Shown in pieces: positions 8,815 to 18,277 of a DNA stretch of 64,000 bases (its first letter is position 1; each line of letters starts with the position of its first letter). The notes under the pieces were generated by a model. It was given only the letters and a program-made list of their open reading frames with translations, was not told the origin of the DNA and did no database searches. The DNA lies in contig WRIR01000002.1 in assembly GCA_009782605.1 (NCBI GenBank), positions 1-64,000 of the forward strand. The letters are read 5' to 3'. The stretch is from Eggerthellaceae bacterium. Its GTDB lineage: Bacteria > Actinomycetota > Coriobacteriia > Coriobacteriales > Eggerthellaceae. A program made the translations under genes and the position numbers.

Positions 8815-10263
8815 ATGGGGTCGTCAACCACGCAACAAGCACCGAGCGGCCCCGCCCGGCAAAGCCTGGCCACAAGGCCCGTGAAATACCTCGGCTTCGC
8901 CCTTTTGCTCTCCTGGCACTACTGCCTGTGGTTCGTCCCCCAGGCCTTCCCCCACGTAGCGCTCCTTGACGACGGCGTGACCTACGCCTGGCTCATAAAC
9001 CTCGCCGCGACGGTGTGCGCGCTCTTCCTCATCGCGAAGCTCCTGGGAAGGAAGCGCCACCTCTCCGACTACCGCTGGCTCTACGGGGCTGCCCCGCTCC
9101 TTACCGCCGTGGCCACCCTCGTCTTCCTGGCCGTCCCGCAGGCCTTCTCTCTGCGGGCGCTCACCTTCTCGCTCCCCCTCTTCCTCGGCGTGACCGAGGC
9201 GGTGATGTGGATACTGTGGGGCGAGCATTATGCGTCGAGGAAGGCGAACTTCTCCATCAAGCACATCGGCACGGTGTTCGGCCTGACGCTCGTCGCGACC
9301 ATAACGGCCGCGTCCTTCCTGCCTCCCCTGTTCTCGTCCGCCTTCGTCGCCGCCCTTCCCCTGGCGTCAGGCGGGCTTCTGCTCTACACGGTCAGGGGGC
9401 AGGAGGCGTCATACCCGCCCCTGCTCCCGAAGAGCACCGCGAAAGGGGGGTTCAAGAACCTTGTCGTGGTGTGCGCCATATCCTTCGTCGCGAGCCTCGC
9501 CTGCTACTTCCTTGCAGCCATCATCCCCTGGGAGGTGCTGCCGACGGCCGAGGAGAGCTTCACGGTCGGCGTCGTGGGCGGGGGCGTCCTCATACTCGCT
9601 ATCTCGGGGATATGCATCGCCGGGGCGGCGCGGGTCAACATCTTCAAGCTCTATCCGTGGCTCTTGGTGGTCGAGATCGTCGCCTTTGCCCTCTTCCTTG
9701 CCGAGGCGGGCTACTACTTCCCTTCCTTCATCCTCGCGCTGGCGGTGTCGTCCGTCTTCGAGATACTCCTTATCATGTATTTCGGTATCCTGACCTCGAA
9801 GGGCTATGTCCCTCCCGCCTGGGCATTCAGCTTCAGCGCCGGGTTCATCCGCGCGGGCGTCCTCTTCGGCAACTCGCTGGCAATCTTCTACGAGCAGCAC
9901 CCCGCGCTGGCCCAGGCCGTCACGCCCGAGACCTGCATCGTCTTTATCGCCGTCTTGTCAGCCCTGCTGATCGCGCTCGTGAAGCAGGAGTACACCATCG
10001 CGGCGCTCACGTCCGAGCCCATGGCCGCCGACGACCTGGAGCGCATCTGCGGCGAGATAACGCAGGAGTTCGGCCTGTCCGAGCGGGAGTCGGAGATACT
10101 GTTCCTCATCGCCTCGGGGCGCACCGCGGACTCCATTGCCAAGAAGCTCGTGATATCGCCCCATACCGCGAACACGCACATCCGGCACATCTACGAGAAG
10201 ACCCGGATACACAAGCGCTCCGAGCTGCTTAACTACATCAACATGCAGCGCTCCGACTACTGA
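8815..10263 (+). CDS. LuxR-family transcriptional regulator with multi-TM N-terminal membrane domain
   Basis: ~400 aa hydrophobic N-terminus; C-terminal LSERESEILFLIASGRTADSIAKKLVISPHTANTHIRHIYEKTRIHKRSEL. ATG 8815 has an AAGGAGGGGG SD. Confidence 0.88.
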   Translation: MGSSTTQQAPSGPARQSLATRPVKYLGFALLLSWHYCLWFVPQAFPHVALLDDGVTYAWLINLAATVCALFLIAKLLGRKRHLSDYRWLYGAAPLLTAVATLVFLAVPQAFSLRALTFSLPLFLGVTEAVMWILWGEHYASRKANFSIKHIGTVFGLTLVATITAASFLPPLFSSAFVAALPLASGGLLLYTVRGQEASYPPLLPKSTAKGGFKNLVVVCAISFVASLACYFLAAIIPWEVLPTAEESFTVGVVGGGVLILAISGICIAGAARVNIFKLYPWLLVVEIVAFALFLAEAGYYFPSFILALAVSSVFEILLIMYFGILTSKGYVPPAWAFSFSAGFIRAGVLFGNSLAIFYEQHPALAQAVTPETCIVFIAVLSALLIALVKQEYTIAALTSEPMAADDLERICGEITQEFGLSERESEILFLIASGRTADSIAKKLVISPHTANTHIRHIYEKTRIHKRSELLNYINMQRSDY

Positions 10264-10368
10264 CCCGCCTGGCGGCGGCCGCGGCGGCCACGACACAACC
10301 CGGCGGCCGCAGCCCCCTGATGTGGGCGGCCACAGAGCCCGGCGGTCACAGCCTGATAGGTGCGGCGG

Positions 10369-11943
10369 TCACAGCCTGATATGCCACAGGTTCTTCAGGT
10401 CGAGCTTCGAGCGGAGCTCCTTGAGTATGTCCTTGGTCACGTCCCCCTCGACGTTCATGAAAATCAGGGCGTCGTTCTCCTCGGGCTTCATGCCGACCTG
10501 CATCGTGGTGATGTTGATGTCCGCGTTGCCGAGGATGGTGCCGATGACGCCTATCTTCCCGGGGGAGTCCACGTACTCGACGATGAGCGAGTTCGCGGTG
10601 GGCACCACTTCCATCGGGTAGTCGAGCAGCGAGACGATGCGCGGCGTATGGGCGGCGCCGGCAAGGGTGCAGGCCGCCTCAAGGCCGTCAGTCTTTACGG
10701 TGATGGTCGAGGCGTACTCGGCGGCATCGGCCTTCGAGCCCGTCTTGACCTCGATGCCGTGGCGCTGTGCGACCGCGTTGGCGTTCACGGGGGTGACCGA
10801 GGTGATGCCCTCGCTCGCGAGGATGCCGCCAAGCGCGCCTGCCGCGAGTATCGACAGGTCGGCGTTCGCCAGGTTGCCCGCGGCGGTTATCTTGAGGCAC
10901 TTCGGCAGCTTGCCGTTTATCTGCGACAGGAGCGAGCCCATCATCTGGCAGGCCGGTATATAGGGGCCGACCGCGTCCATGACCTCAGGGGGCACCGGGG
11001 CCATGTTGACCGCGGTGGCGACTATGGAGCCGTCGAGGCCGGCGGCGACGTACTCGGCTATCTGTATGCCGGCCCGCGCCTGGGCCTCCTTCGTCGAGGC
11101 ACCGAGGTGCGGCGTCAAGACGACGTTGTCGAACTCATGCAGCGGGCTTTCCGTACAGGGCTCCTTCTCGTACACGTCGATGCCGGCGGCGCCTATCTTG
11201 CCGGCGGCGATGAAGTCGGCCAGCGAGGCGACGTTGTAGATGCCGCCGCGCGCGGTGTTCACCAGGATGACGCCGTCCTTCATGGCGGCGTACTGCTCCG
11301 GCCCGAACATGCCGATGGTCTCCTTGGTCTTGGGAAGGTGCACCGTGATGAAGTCGGCGAGCGGGAGTATCTCTTCTACGGTGTCGTAGAGCCTGATGCC
11401 CATTTCCTCGGCGCGCTCAGGCGAGCAGTAGGGGTCATAGCCGATGAGGTTCATGCCGAAGCCCTGCGCACGCTCGGCGACGAGCCCGCCGATGCGCCCG
11501 AGGCCGAAGATGGCGAGCGTCTTCTCGAAGAGCTCGGTGCCGGAGAACTTGCCGCGCTCCCACTTCCCCGCATGCATGGAGGCGTTGGCCATGGTCGTCT
11601 TGCGGGCGCAGGCAAGCATGAGGCACAGCGTCTGCTCGGCCGCAGAGACGATGTTGGAGAAGGGCGCGTTGCACACGATTATGCCCCGCTCGGTGGCCGC
11701 CTCGACATCGACGTTGTCGATGCCGACGCCTGCGCGGCCGATGACCCGCAGGTTCACTCCGGCCTCTATCACCTCGCGGGTTGCCTGGGTTGCGCTGCGC
11801 ACGATAAGCGCCTCGTAGACGGGAATAGCCTCGACGAGCCCCTCCGGGGTCAGGTCGAGCCTCACGTCTACCTCGTGGCCCCGCTCCTTGAGTATTGCAA
11901 TGCCCTCGTCGGCCAGTTTCTCGGATATCAACACCTTTGCCAT
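10369..11943 (-). CDS. serA: D-3-phosphoglycerate dehydrogenase
   Basis: 2-hydroxyacid dehydrogenase NAD fold (GLGRIGGLVAERAQGFG), C-terminal ASB and ACT domains; start MAKVLISEKLADEG. Confidence 0.93.
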   Translation of the reverse strand: MAKVLISEKLADEGIAILKERGHEVDVRLDLTPEGLVEAIPVYEALIVRSATQATREVIEAGVNLRVIGRAGVGIDNVDVEAATERGIIVCNAPFSNIVSAAEQTLCLMLACARKTTMANASMHAGKWERGKFSGTELFEKTLAIFGLGRIGGLVAERAQGFGMNLIGYDPYCSPERAEEMGIRLYDTVEEILPLADFITVHLPKTKETIGMFGPEQYAAMKDGVILVNTARGGIYNVASLADFIAAGKIGAAGIDVYEKEPCTESPLHEFDNVVLTPHLGASTKEAQARAGIQIAEYVAAGLDGSIVATAVNMAPVPPEVMDAVGPYIPACQMMGSLLSQINGKLPKCLKITAAGNLANADLSILAAGALGGILASEGITSVTPVNANAVAQRHGIEVKTGSKADAAEYASTITVKTDGLEAACTLAGAAHTPRIVSLLDYPMEVVPTANSLIVEYVDSPGKIGVIGTILGNADINITTMQVGMKPEENDALIFMNVEGDVTKDILKELRSKLDLKNLWHIRL

Positions 11944-12105
11944 ACAGACGACCTCCTCAGATAGTGAAGACTCTAACTTCCTTGTTTCCTGAAACCGCAT
12001 TCCTTCTATCCTGCTGGGCCTCTCACAGGGCCCTTCCTATAGCACAGGGGGTGGGGGGCACACCTTCACAGGCAGCACCCGGCACACAAGGCTCCCGGGC
12101 CCTTC

Positions 12106-13185
12106 CTAGTGGGCGCGCTCGAAGGCGTCCATGAACTCGACAAGCCTCTCGACCCCGGCACGCGGCATGGCGTTGTAGATGCTTGCCCGCATCCCGCCGA
12201 CGCTGCGGTGCCCCTTCAGGTTCTCAAGGCCCGCCTCCTTCGCCTCCGCGACGAACTGGGCGTCCAAGTCGGCGTCGCCCGTCACGAAGGGCACGTTCAT
12301 GAGCGAGCGGTCCTCTTTGCGCACCGTTCCGGCAAACAGGCTGCTCTGGTCGAGGTAGTCGTAGAGCAGCGCCGCCTTCTGCGCGTTGCGCTCGCCCATC
12401 GCCTCAAGCCCGCCCGCGTCCTTGATCCACTTGAAGACCTTGCCGCAGATATAGATGCCGTAGGCCGGCGGCGTGTTGTAGAGCGACTTCTCGTCTGCCT
12501 GGGTCTTCCACTTCAGCATGGTCGGAGTGCCGGGCAGGACCTCGTCGCGGATCAGGTCCTTGCGGATGATGCTGATAACCACGCCGGCGGGCCCGATGTT
12601 CTTCTGTGCGCCGCCGTACATGACGCCGTAGCGCGTGATGTCCACCGGCTCGGACAAAAAACACGACGACACGTCCGCCACGAGGTCCTTGCCCTTCGTG
12701 TCCGGCAGGTTGTGGAACTTCGTGCCGTATATCGTGTTGTTCTCGCAGATGTAGACGTAGTCGGCGTCGTCAGAGACGCCCAGGTCGGAGCAGTCGGGGA
12801 TGTAGGAGAAGGTCTCGTCCTCGCTCGACGCGATAGCGCGTGCCTCGCCGAAGAGCTGCGCCTCCTTCCAGGCCTTCTTGGCCCAGGCCCCGGTGATGAC
12901 GTAGTCCGCCACCTTGTTCTTCATCAGGTTCATCGGCACCGCGGCGAACTGCTGCGACGCGCCGCCTTGCAAGAAGAGCACGGCGTAGTCCTCGGGGATG
13001 CCCACCAGGTCGCGCAGGTCTGCCTCGGCGCCCTCGATGATCCCCGCAAAGGCCTTCGAGCGATGGCTCATCTCCATGACCGACATGCCGCTGCCCCGGT
13101 AGTCGAGCATCTCTGCCGCGGCCTCCTGCAAGACCTCTTCGGGCAAAACGGCAGGCCCTGCTGAGAAGTTGTAGATCCTACCCAT
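12106..13185 (-). CDS. serC: Phosphoserine aminotransferase
   Basis: MGRIYNFSAGPAVLPEEVLQEAAAEMLDYRGSGMSVMEMSHRS is a classic SerC N-terminus; next to serA. Confidence 0.95.
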   Translation of the reverse strand: MGRIYNFSAGPAVLPEEVLQEAAAEMLDYRGSGMSVMEMSHRSKAFAGIIEGAEADLRDLVGIPEDYAVLFLQGGASQQFAAVPMNLMKNKVADYVITGAWAKKAWKEAQLFGEARAIASSEDETFSYIPDCSDLGVSDDADYVYICENNTIYGTKFHNLPDTKGKDLVADVSSCFLSEPVDITRYGVMYGGAQKNIGPAGVVISIIRKDLIRDEVLPGTPTMLKWKTQADEKSLYNTPPAYGIYICGKVFKWIKDAGGLEAMGERNAQKAALLYDYLDQSSLFAGTVRKEDRSLMNVPFVTGDADLDAQFVAEAKEAGLENLKGHRSVGGMRASIYNAMPRAGVERLVEFMDAFERAH

Positions 13186-13419
13186 GAAAGCCCTCCCCTC
13201 TGATCGTGTTTGAAAGGATGCCCTCGTCCACGGGACGGCCCAGCCTTGCGCCAACACCCGGCCCACACCACCAGGACAGCCTTGTTCTATCCCCCACATT
13301 CTAACACTCGCAACGCCCCCCACCCCACATACCTCCCCGCAAACAGACAAACGGCACGGTATTTTCACGGGGCGCTTCCGCACATTCGCAGTTTTGCCTT
13401 GCAGAGCGTGTGTTGAGCG

Positions 13420-13680
13420 TTAATTCTTCAAGCAACCAAGCGGCACAACCCGTACGCCGTTTTCCAGTTGAAGAGCGGATTCTGTTGCGCCCAGCTCCGT
13501 CTTGTCCTGAGCGTAACCGTCTCCGTGGCGTTGCAGCTGGTGGTTGCCGGTGCCTTGCTCAGCTATCTCCCTTGTCTTGGCATATACAGTACGGATTCCA
13601 TCGGTCAAAACACGCTTCTTGTCGAGTGTTTTGATATTTTTTTCGACCTCTCGGATCTTGATGGGCTTAGGCATTATCAA
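13420..13680 (-). pseudogene. Short ORF, possible gene fragment (KPIKIREVEKNIKTLDKKRVLTDGIRTVYAKTREIAEQ)
   Basis: Protein-like N-terminal half in a degenerate intergenic zone; loosely resembles small ORFs of conjugative elements. Confidence 0.35.
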
Positions 13681-13692
13681 CCTCCGTTTTAG

Positions 13693-14328
13693 GTGAGTAT
13701 GTGGTATGTACAGAGAGTTGAGACATTCATGTTCCCGGAGGATGGGTGCAGGGAGCTGGTCTTAAATGCTGTTCAGCACAAGAATTATCTACGCCCAGTA
13801 TCCATCCAGATCAGTGTCTATCCTGACAGAATCTATATCTACAACATCGGCGAGATGCCTCCGGAAATCACCCCTGCGGAGCGCCTTTTCAAAAAACACC
13901 CCTCAGTGCCGCGCAACCCCAACATCGCTAACACCTTCTTTCGGGCTGGCATGGTCGAAGGCTGGGGCAGAGGATACGAAAAGGTGGTTGAGGTCTGCGA
14001 GGCTGCTGGTGCAAACCTCCCTGTTGTGGAAGCCGACTTCGGTGGGCTGATGGTTCGCATTGACGAAAGCGCCAAATACAGAGATCTGCGGCTTGGTCTA
14101 ACCGATCTGTCGCATTCTCATGCGACAGATGCGACAGAAGATGCGACAGAAGCCGTGTTACTCTCTCTAATCGCCGATAATCCTGCAATGAAACAAATGG
14201 AGATGGTTGAAAAGACCGGGAGGCATCGCGCAACAATAGCAAGAAAGCTCAAGGCTTTAAAGGACTCAGGTCGCATTGAGAGAATTGGGTCTGATCGAGA
14301 CGGATCCTGGAAGATACTAAAACCTTGA
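13693..14328 (+). pseudogene. 5'-truncated AlbA/Schlafen-type (RecG-like ATP-binding) transcriptional regulator fragment
   Basis: FPEDGCRELVLNAVQHKNY...SIQISVYPDRIYIYNIGEMP...NIANTFFRAGMVEGWGRGYEKVVEVC plus a C-terminal wHTH; the N-terminal AlbA_2 domain is absent. Confidence 0.72.
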
Positions 14329-14666
14329 TGCTTGCCTCACTTGCTTGAGGATAGATAACTGCTCCAAAGTATGTAGCCCGCCCTAAAAGGCGGGCGACCC
14401 CGGACGACCCGGGCATGATAAAGCGGATCGAAGACCACATGATCGAGAAGGGCATCTGGCTGCCCACGGGCCGAAAGAGCCTCGAAAAAGGCGACGGGAA
14501 GGCCTCAAACGAACTAGTGAAGCTGATAACACAGGCAATCGAGAGAAAGCGCCTCGTCGCGCTCCTTGGCCGACGCGTACGGCAGCTGCAGGGCAAGGAG
14601 CGGGGAAGGCAGCGGGAAGCCTCATGACGAAGACCGATGGCAGCCTGCTGAAGGCTGGACGACCGC

Positions 14667-15326
14667 CTACAGCAGGTTGAGGAGGGCGTGCTGGGCGGTG
14701 CGGGTGAGGGAGACGAGCTGCAGCGTCTCGCCACCGGGGGCGGCCGGCGCTCCTTGTTGGGCGAGCATCGCCTCGACGAGGGTGTCGCAGCGGAGGCTGC
14801 CGGTCGGGCGCGACCAGAGGGCGAAGGTGAGTCTGTCGCCGTCCCAGACCGGCTCCCCTTCGAGGTAGTCTGCCACCCGCAGCACCTTTTCCTTGGACTT
14901 CCGGGTGAGGGTGACGGTCTCAGGAACCGGCAGGGGGGCCTCCGGCGCACGGGAGAACCGCGCCTCGTAGGCGCACAGCGGGTAGGCGACCGAGGCCGCC
15001 GGGGCCTTGCTGCCGATATAGTTGCACGTATGGGGCATAAGGTCCTCGGCGCTTGTTGCTACAAGGGCTTCCAGGGCCTTGTCCGGGGCCACGTAGGAGG
15101 CCAGGCTCAAGTCGAAGCATTCCTGCAGGCCGCCGACCCCGACCGGCAAGGCGGCGCCGAACGCTATCCTCATGTGGGGTGAGAAGCCCTGCGACACCGC
15201 ATAGGGAAGGCCCGCACGCCTCACCGTGCGCTCAAGGGCACGCGCGAGCTCAAGGTGCGACAGCAGCGCAAGGCGGCCGCCCTTGCAGAAGAACACCCGC
15301 AGGCGGAAGAGCCGCACCTCAGGCAT
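14667..15326 (-). CDS. TIGR03936-type radical SAM-associated protein (DUF2344)
   Basis: RVFFCKGGRLALLSHLELARALERTVRRAGLPYAVSQGFSPHMRIAFGAALPVG; overlaps the end of the radical SAM gene. Confidence 0.88.
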   Translation of the reverse strand: MPEVRLFRLRVFFCKGGRLALLSHLELARALERTVRRAGLPYAVSQGFSPHMRIAFGAALPVGVGGLQECFDLSLASYVAPDKALEALVATSAEDLMPHTCNYIGSKAPAASVAYPLCAYEARFSRAPEAPLPVPETVTLTRKSKEKVLRVADYLEGEPVWDGDRLTFALWSRPTGSLRCDTLVEAMLAQQGAPAAPGGETLQLVSLTRTAQHALLNLL

Positions 15327-17187
15327 GGCGCACCCCCTGTACCTGCGTCTTCACGCCGAGCCCCGGGCAGACACCGCACTCGGAGCAGGCGTCAAAGGTG
15401 CAGTCCACGGTCTTCTCGCCGCCTGCCGCACATTGGCGCTCCCTGCGCAGGAACTCGGGTGTGACACCTGCGCTGATATGGCTCCACGGAAGGAGATAGG
15501 CCGGGTCGAAGGAGCGCTGCGCGGCGATAAGGGGGTCTATCCCCACTGCGCGTGCGGCCTCGTCCCAGGCCTCCTGCTTGAAGCATTCCGTCCAGGCATC
15601 GAAGCGGGCACCCCGCTTCCAGGCCTCTTCGACCCACGCGGCGCACTCACGGCCGCCCCGGCTCAAGACGGCCTCTATCAGGCTCGTCGAAGGGTCGTGC
15701 CAGTTGATGGAGATGGCCCGGCTCTTCACCGAGGAACGGAGCAGGCCCACCCGCCGAAGCGCCTCTTCGGGCTCTATCTGCCCGTCCCACTGGAAGGGCG
15801 TGAGCGGCTTGGGGACGAACAGCGCACAGGCGACGTTGACCTTCACCGCCCCGCGCTGCGCGGCGGGCACGATATCGCGCGCCCGGTCGTAGATGCGCTG
15901 GGCAAGGCTCGCGATGCCCTCGATGTCCTCGTCGGTCTCGGTCGGGAGCCCGATCATGAAGTAAAGCTTGCAGTGGCGCCAGCCCGCATAGAAGGCCGCG
16001 TCGACTGCGTCGAATATGTCATCCTCGGTCACGTTCTTGTTGATGACGTCGCGCAGGCGCTGCGTCCCAGCCTCGGGCGCGAAGGTCAGCCCGCCCTTCT
16101 TCTGCCCCGCGACCAGCCCGGCCATCGTGACCCCGAAGGCATCAAGGCGCTGCGAGGGGATGGAGATGCGGATGCCCCTGCCCGCACATGCGCGGTTCAG
16201 CTGTTCGAGCATCGCCGCTATCTGGGAGTGGTCGGTCGTGGAGAGCGAGGCCAGGCTCACCTCGTCGTACCCGGTCTCGGCAAGGCCGCGTGTTGTCGCA
16301 GACACGATGTTTTCCACCGAACGCTCGCGCACCGGGCGACCCACCATGCCCGCCTGGCAGAAGCGGCAGCCCCGCGTGCAGCCCCGCAGGACCTCGACGT
16401 TGAGGCGGTCGTGCACAGCCTCGACAAAGGGCACGATGCAGGGCTCGTAGGCGCTGCTTTGGGCGAAGCCCGCAAAGAGGCGCTTGTGCACCACCACAGG
16501 AAGCCCTTCATGCACAGGCTCGATCCAAGAGCCCCGCACCTGGGCCGCGTCCTCGGGCAGCCAGCGGTAGAGCGACGGCACATAGCATCCGGGGATGGCG
16601 GCTATCGCCTGCAAGGCCTCGCCGCGGGTGAGGCCTTTGGCCTTGAGCCTCCGGTGGCACAAAAGCACCTCGCACACGGCCTCTTCCCCCTCGCCTATCA
16701 CGAAGGCGTCGAAGAAGGGCGCGAAGGGTTCGGGGTTGAAGGCGCAGGGCCCGCCCGCGATTATGAGCGGGTCGGCATCGCTGCGTTTGTCCTCGCGGTA
16801 GGGGATGTTGGCCAGGTCGAGGACCTCAAGGACGTTCGTCGCCGCCAGCTCGTGCGAGAGCGTGATGCCGACCGCATCGAACTCGGCGAGGGGGGCGCAG
16901 CTCTCAAGGGAGAAGAGCGGAAGGCCCTCTGTGCGCATCGTGTCGCAGAATTCGGGGGCCGGCAGAAAGGCCCGCTCGGCCGCCATGCCCTCTATCCCAT
17001 TGACCGTGTTGCAGAGTATCCTGACCGCCTGGTTCGCCTGCCCCAGCTCATAGGTGTCGGGATATACCATGCAGAAGCGGTAAGAGGCGTCCGGCTTGTA
17101 GGTGCAGCCCCACTCATGGTTGATGTAGCGTGAAGGACGCTCGGCGTTTCGGAGCAGGGCGGCAAGGCGCGGCCAGAGGTCGGTCAC
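15319..17187 (-). CDS. TIGR03960-type radical SAM protein
   Basis: CTRGCRFCQAGMVGRPVRERS radical SAM cluster motif; N-terminal B12-binding-like domain. Confidence 0.9.
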   Translation of the reverse strand: MTDLWPRLAALLRNAERPSRYINHEWGCTYKPDASYRFCMVYPDTYELGQANQAVRILCNTVNGIEGMAAERAFLPAPEFCDTMRTEGLPLFSLESCAPLAEFDAVGITLSHELAATNVLEVLDLANIPYREDKRSDADPLIIAGGPCAFNPEPFAPFFDAFVIGEGEEAVCEVLLCHRRLKAKGLTRGEALQAIAAIPGCYVPSLYRWLPEDAAQVRGSWIEPVHEGLPVVVHKRLFAGFAQSSAYEPCIVPFVEAVHDRLNVEVLRGCTRGCRFCQAGMVGRPVRERSVENIVSATTRGLAETGYDEVSLASLSTTDHSQIAAMLEQLNRACAGRGIRISIPSQRLDAFGVTMAGLVAGQKKGGLTFAPEAGTQRLRDVINKNVTEDDIFDAVDAAFYAGWRHCKLYFMIGLPTETDEDIEGIASLAQRIYDRARDIVPAAQRGAVKVNVACALFVPKPLTPFQWDGQIEPEEALRRVGLLRSSVKSRAISINWHDPSTSLIEAVLSRGGRECAAWVEEAWKRGARFDAWTECFKQEAWDEAARAVGIDPLIAAQRSFDPAYLLPWSHISAGVTPEFLRRERQCAAGGEKTVDCTFDACSECGVCPGLGVKTQVQGVRHA

Positions 17188-18239
17188 CGTGTCTCTCTGC
17201 CTTTCCTCGGCCGACCGGCGACGAGGTTGCCCGCACGTGTGCGCGCGTTGTCCACCACCGTCTTCACCGTCGGCTGCTTGTAGGCGCTCATTGCGGCCTC
17301 GGTCACCTTCTCACGTGCCTTGTGGACCACTTCCGCAATGCCGCCGATATTGCCGCCGCCCTCGAAATACTCGACGACCGCCTGCCCCATCGCAAAGGTG
17401 CCGGTATAGCCGATAGCCGCCTTCACGGCCCAGCCTAAGGCAGGGACGAAGGCCACGGCCTGCCGCGCAACCGAGCGGCAGACGAACCCGCCGCCGACCA
17501 GGACCGCCAGCTCCTTGGCACGCTCGGCGTTCATGGGCTGGCCGTAGGCGGCGGCGATCTGGAGGAGCATCTTTGCCTGGTTCAGGGTCATGACCGGCAT
17601 GTCGGCGCCCGGGATGAAGAGGACGAAGCCGACGCCGGCGTTCTGGAGCGAGGTCGCCTTCACGGCCTCAAGGGACAGCGGCTTGCGGATGAAGGGGAAG
17701 GCGAGCGCGAAGGCGAGCCTCTTTTCCGTACAGGTCTCGATGACCCACTCCCCCATCCTGCGCCTCAGGCTGGCCGCCCCCTCAACCGTCAGCACCTGCG
17801 GCTCGGAGGCACCGGCTGCCCGCTCGGGCAGGTTCCTCGACGGCTTCGGGGCGTCGGGGCTCAACAGGTCGCAGGCAAGCAGCTGGCCTGGGCTCCTGGA
17901 CGCCTGCGCCGCGACGATGTCCGGCATCGTCGTCACGACCATGACGGGGACGCCGCACTCGCGGAAAGCCGTCGCGTACCCGGCGATGCGCTCGTCAAAG
18001 CCGGCGACGATGACCACGATATCGGGCTCGCCCGAGACGACGACCGGGTAGGTGGGGAATGAGGACAGGGTCACCCGCGCATGGGGCGACGTGCTCATAA
18101 AGGCCTCCCGGACGAAGGACTGGATGTCTTGGGGGGCCGTCTCGTCGAGGAAGAGGCCTACGGAAAGCGGGGTCGTACGCGCACGGTCGACATTGGTCGC
18201 CTCGTCGATGATCGCCTTGATGTCTATGGGAATCTGCAC
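17184..18239 (-). CDS. Conserved hypothetical, DUF697/YcjF-like C-terminal region
   Basis: VGGGFVCRSVARQAVAFVPALGWAVKAAIGYTGTFAMGQAVVEYFEGGG; overlaps the next gene. Confidence 0.6.
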   Translation of the reverse strand: MQIPIDIKAIIDEATNVDRARTTPLSVGLFLDETAPQDIQSFVREAFMSTSPHARVTLSSFPTYPVVVSGEPDIVVIVAGFDERIAGYATAFRECGVPVMVVTTMPDIVAAQASRSPGQLLACDLLSPDAPKPSRNLPERAAGASEPQVLTVEGAASLRRRMGEWVIETCTEKRLAFALAFPFIRKPLSLEAVKATSLQNAGVGFVLFIPGADMPVMTLNQAKMLLQIAAAYGQPMNAERAKELAVLVGGGFVCRSVARQAVAFVPALGWAVKAAIGYTGTFAMGQAVVEYFEGGGNIGGIAEVVHKAREKVTEAAMSAYKQPTVKTVVDNARTRAGNLVAGRPRKGRETR

Positions 18240-18277
18240 AGCGTTCCCTTCCTTTCAACCTCGGATAACCTCAAGTG

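Noticed and set aside
14110-14155. 'gatgcgacaga' microrepeats as a CRISPR or regulatory array
   Set aside because: Only about three short in-frame units (ATDATEDATE) inside a linker of the AlbA-like fragment.
14415-14627. 70-aa plus-strand ORF MIKRIEDHMIEKGIWLPTGRKS... as a recombinase fragment
   Set aside because: Weak resemblance only; no diagnostic motif, so it is mentioned only as part of the scar and not called as a feature.
15226-17133. 635-aa plus-strand ORF opposite the radical SAM gene
   Set aside because: Antisense shadow ORF; no domain-like segments and full overlap with TIGR03960.
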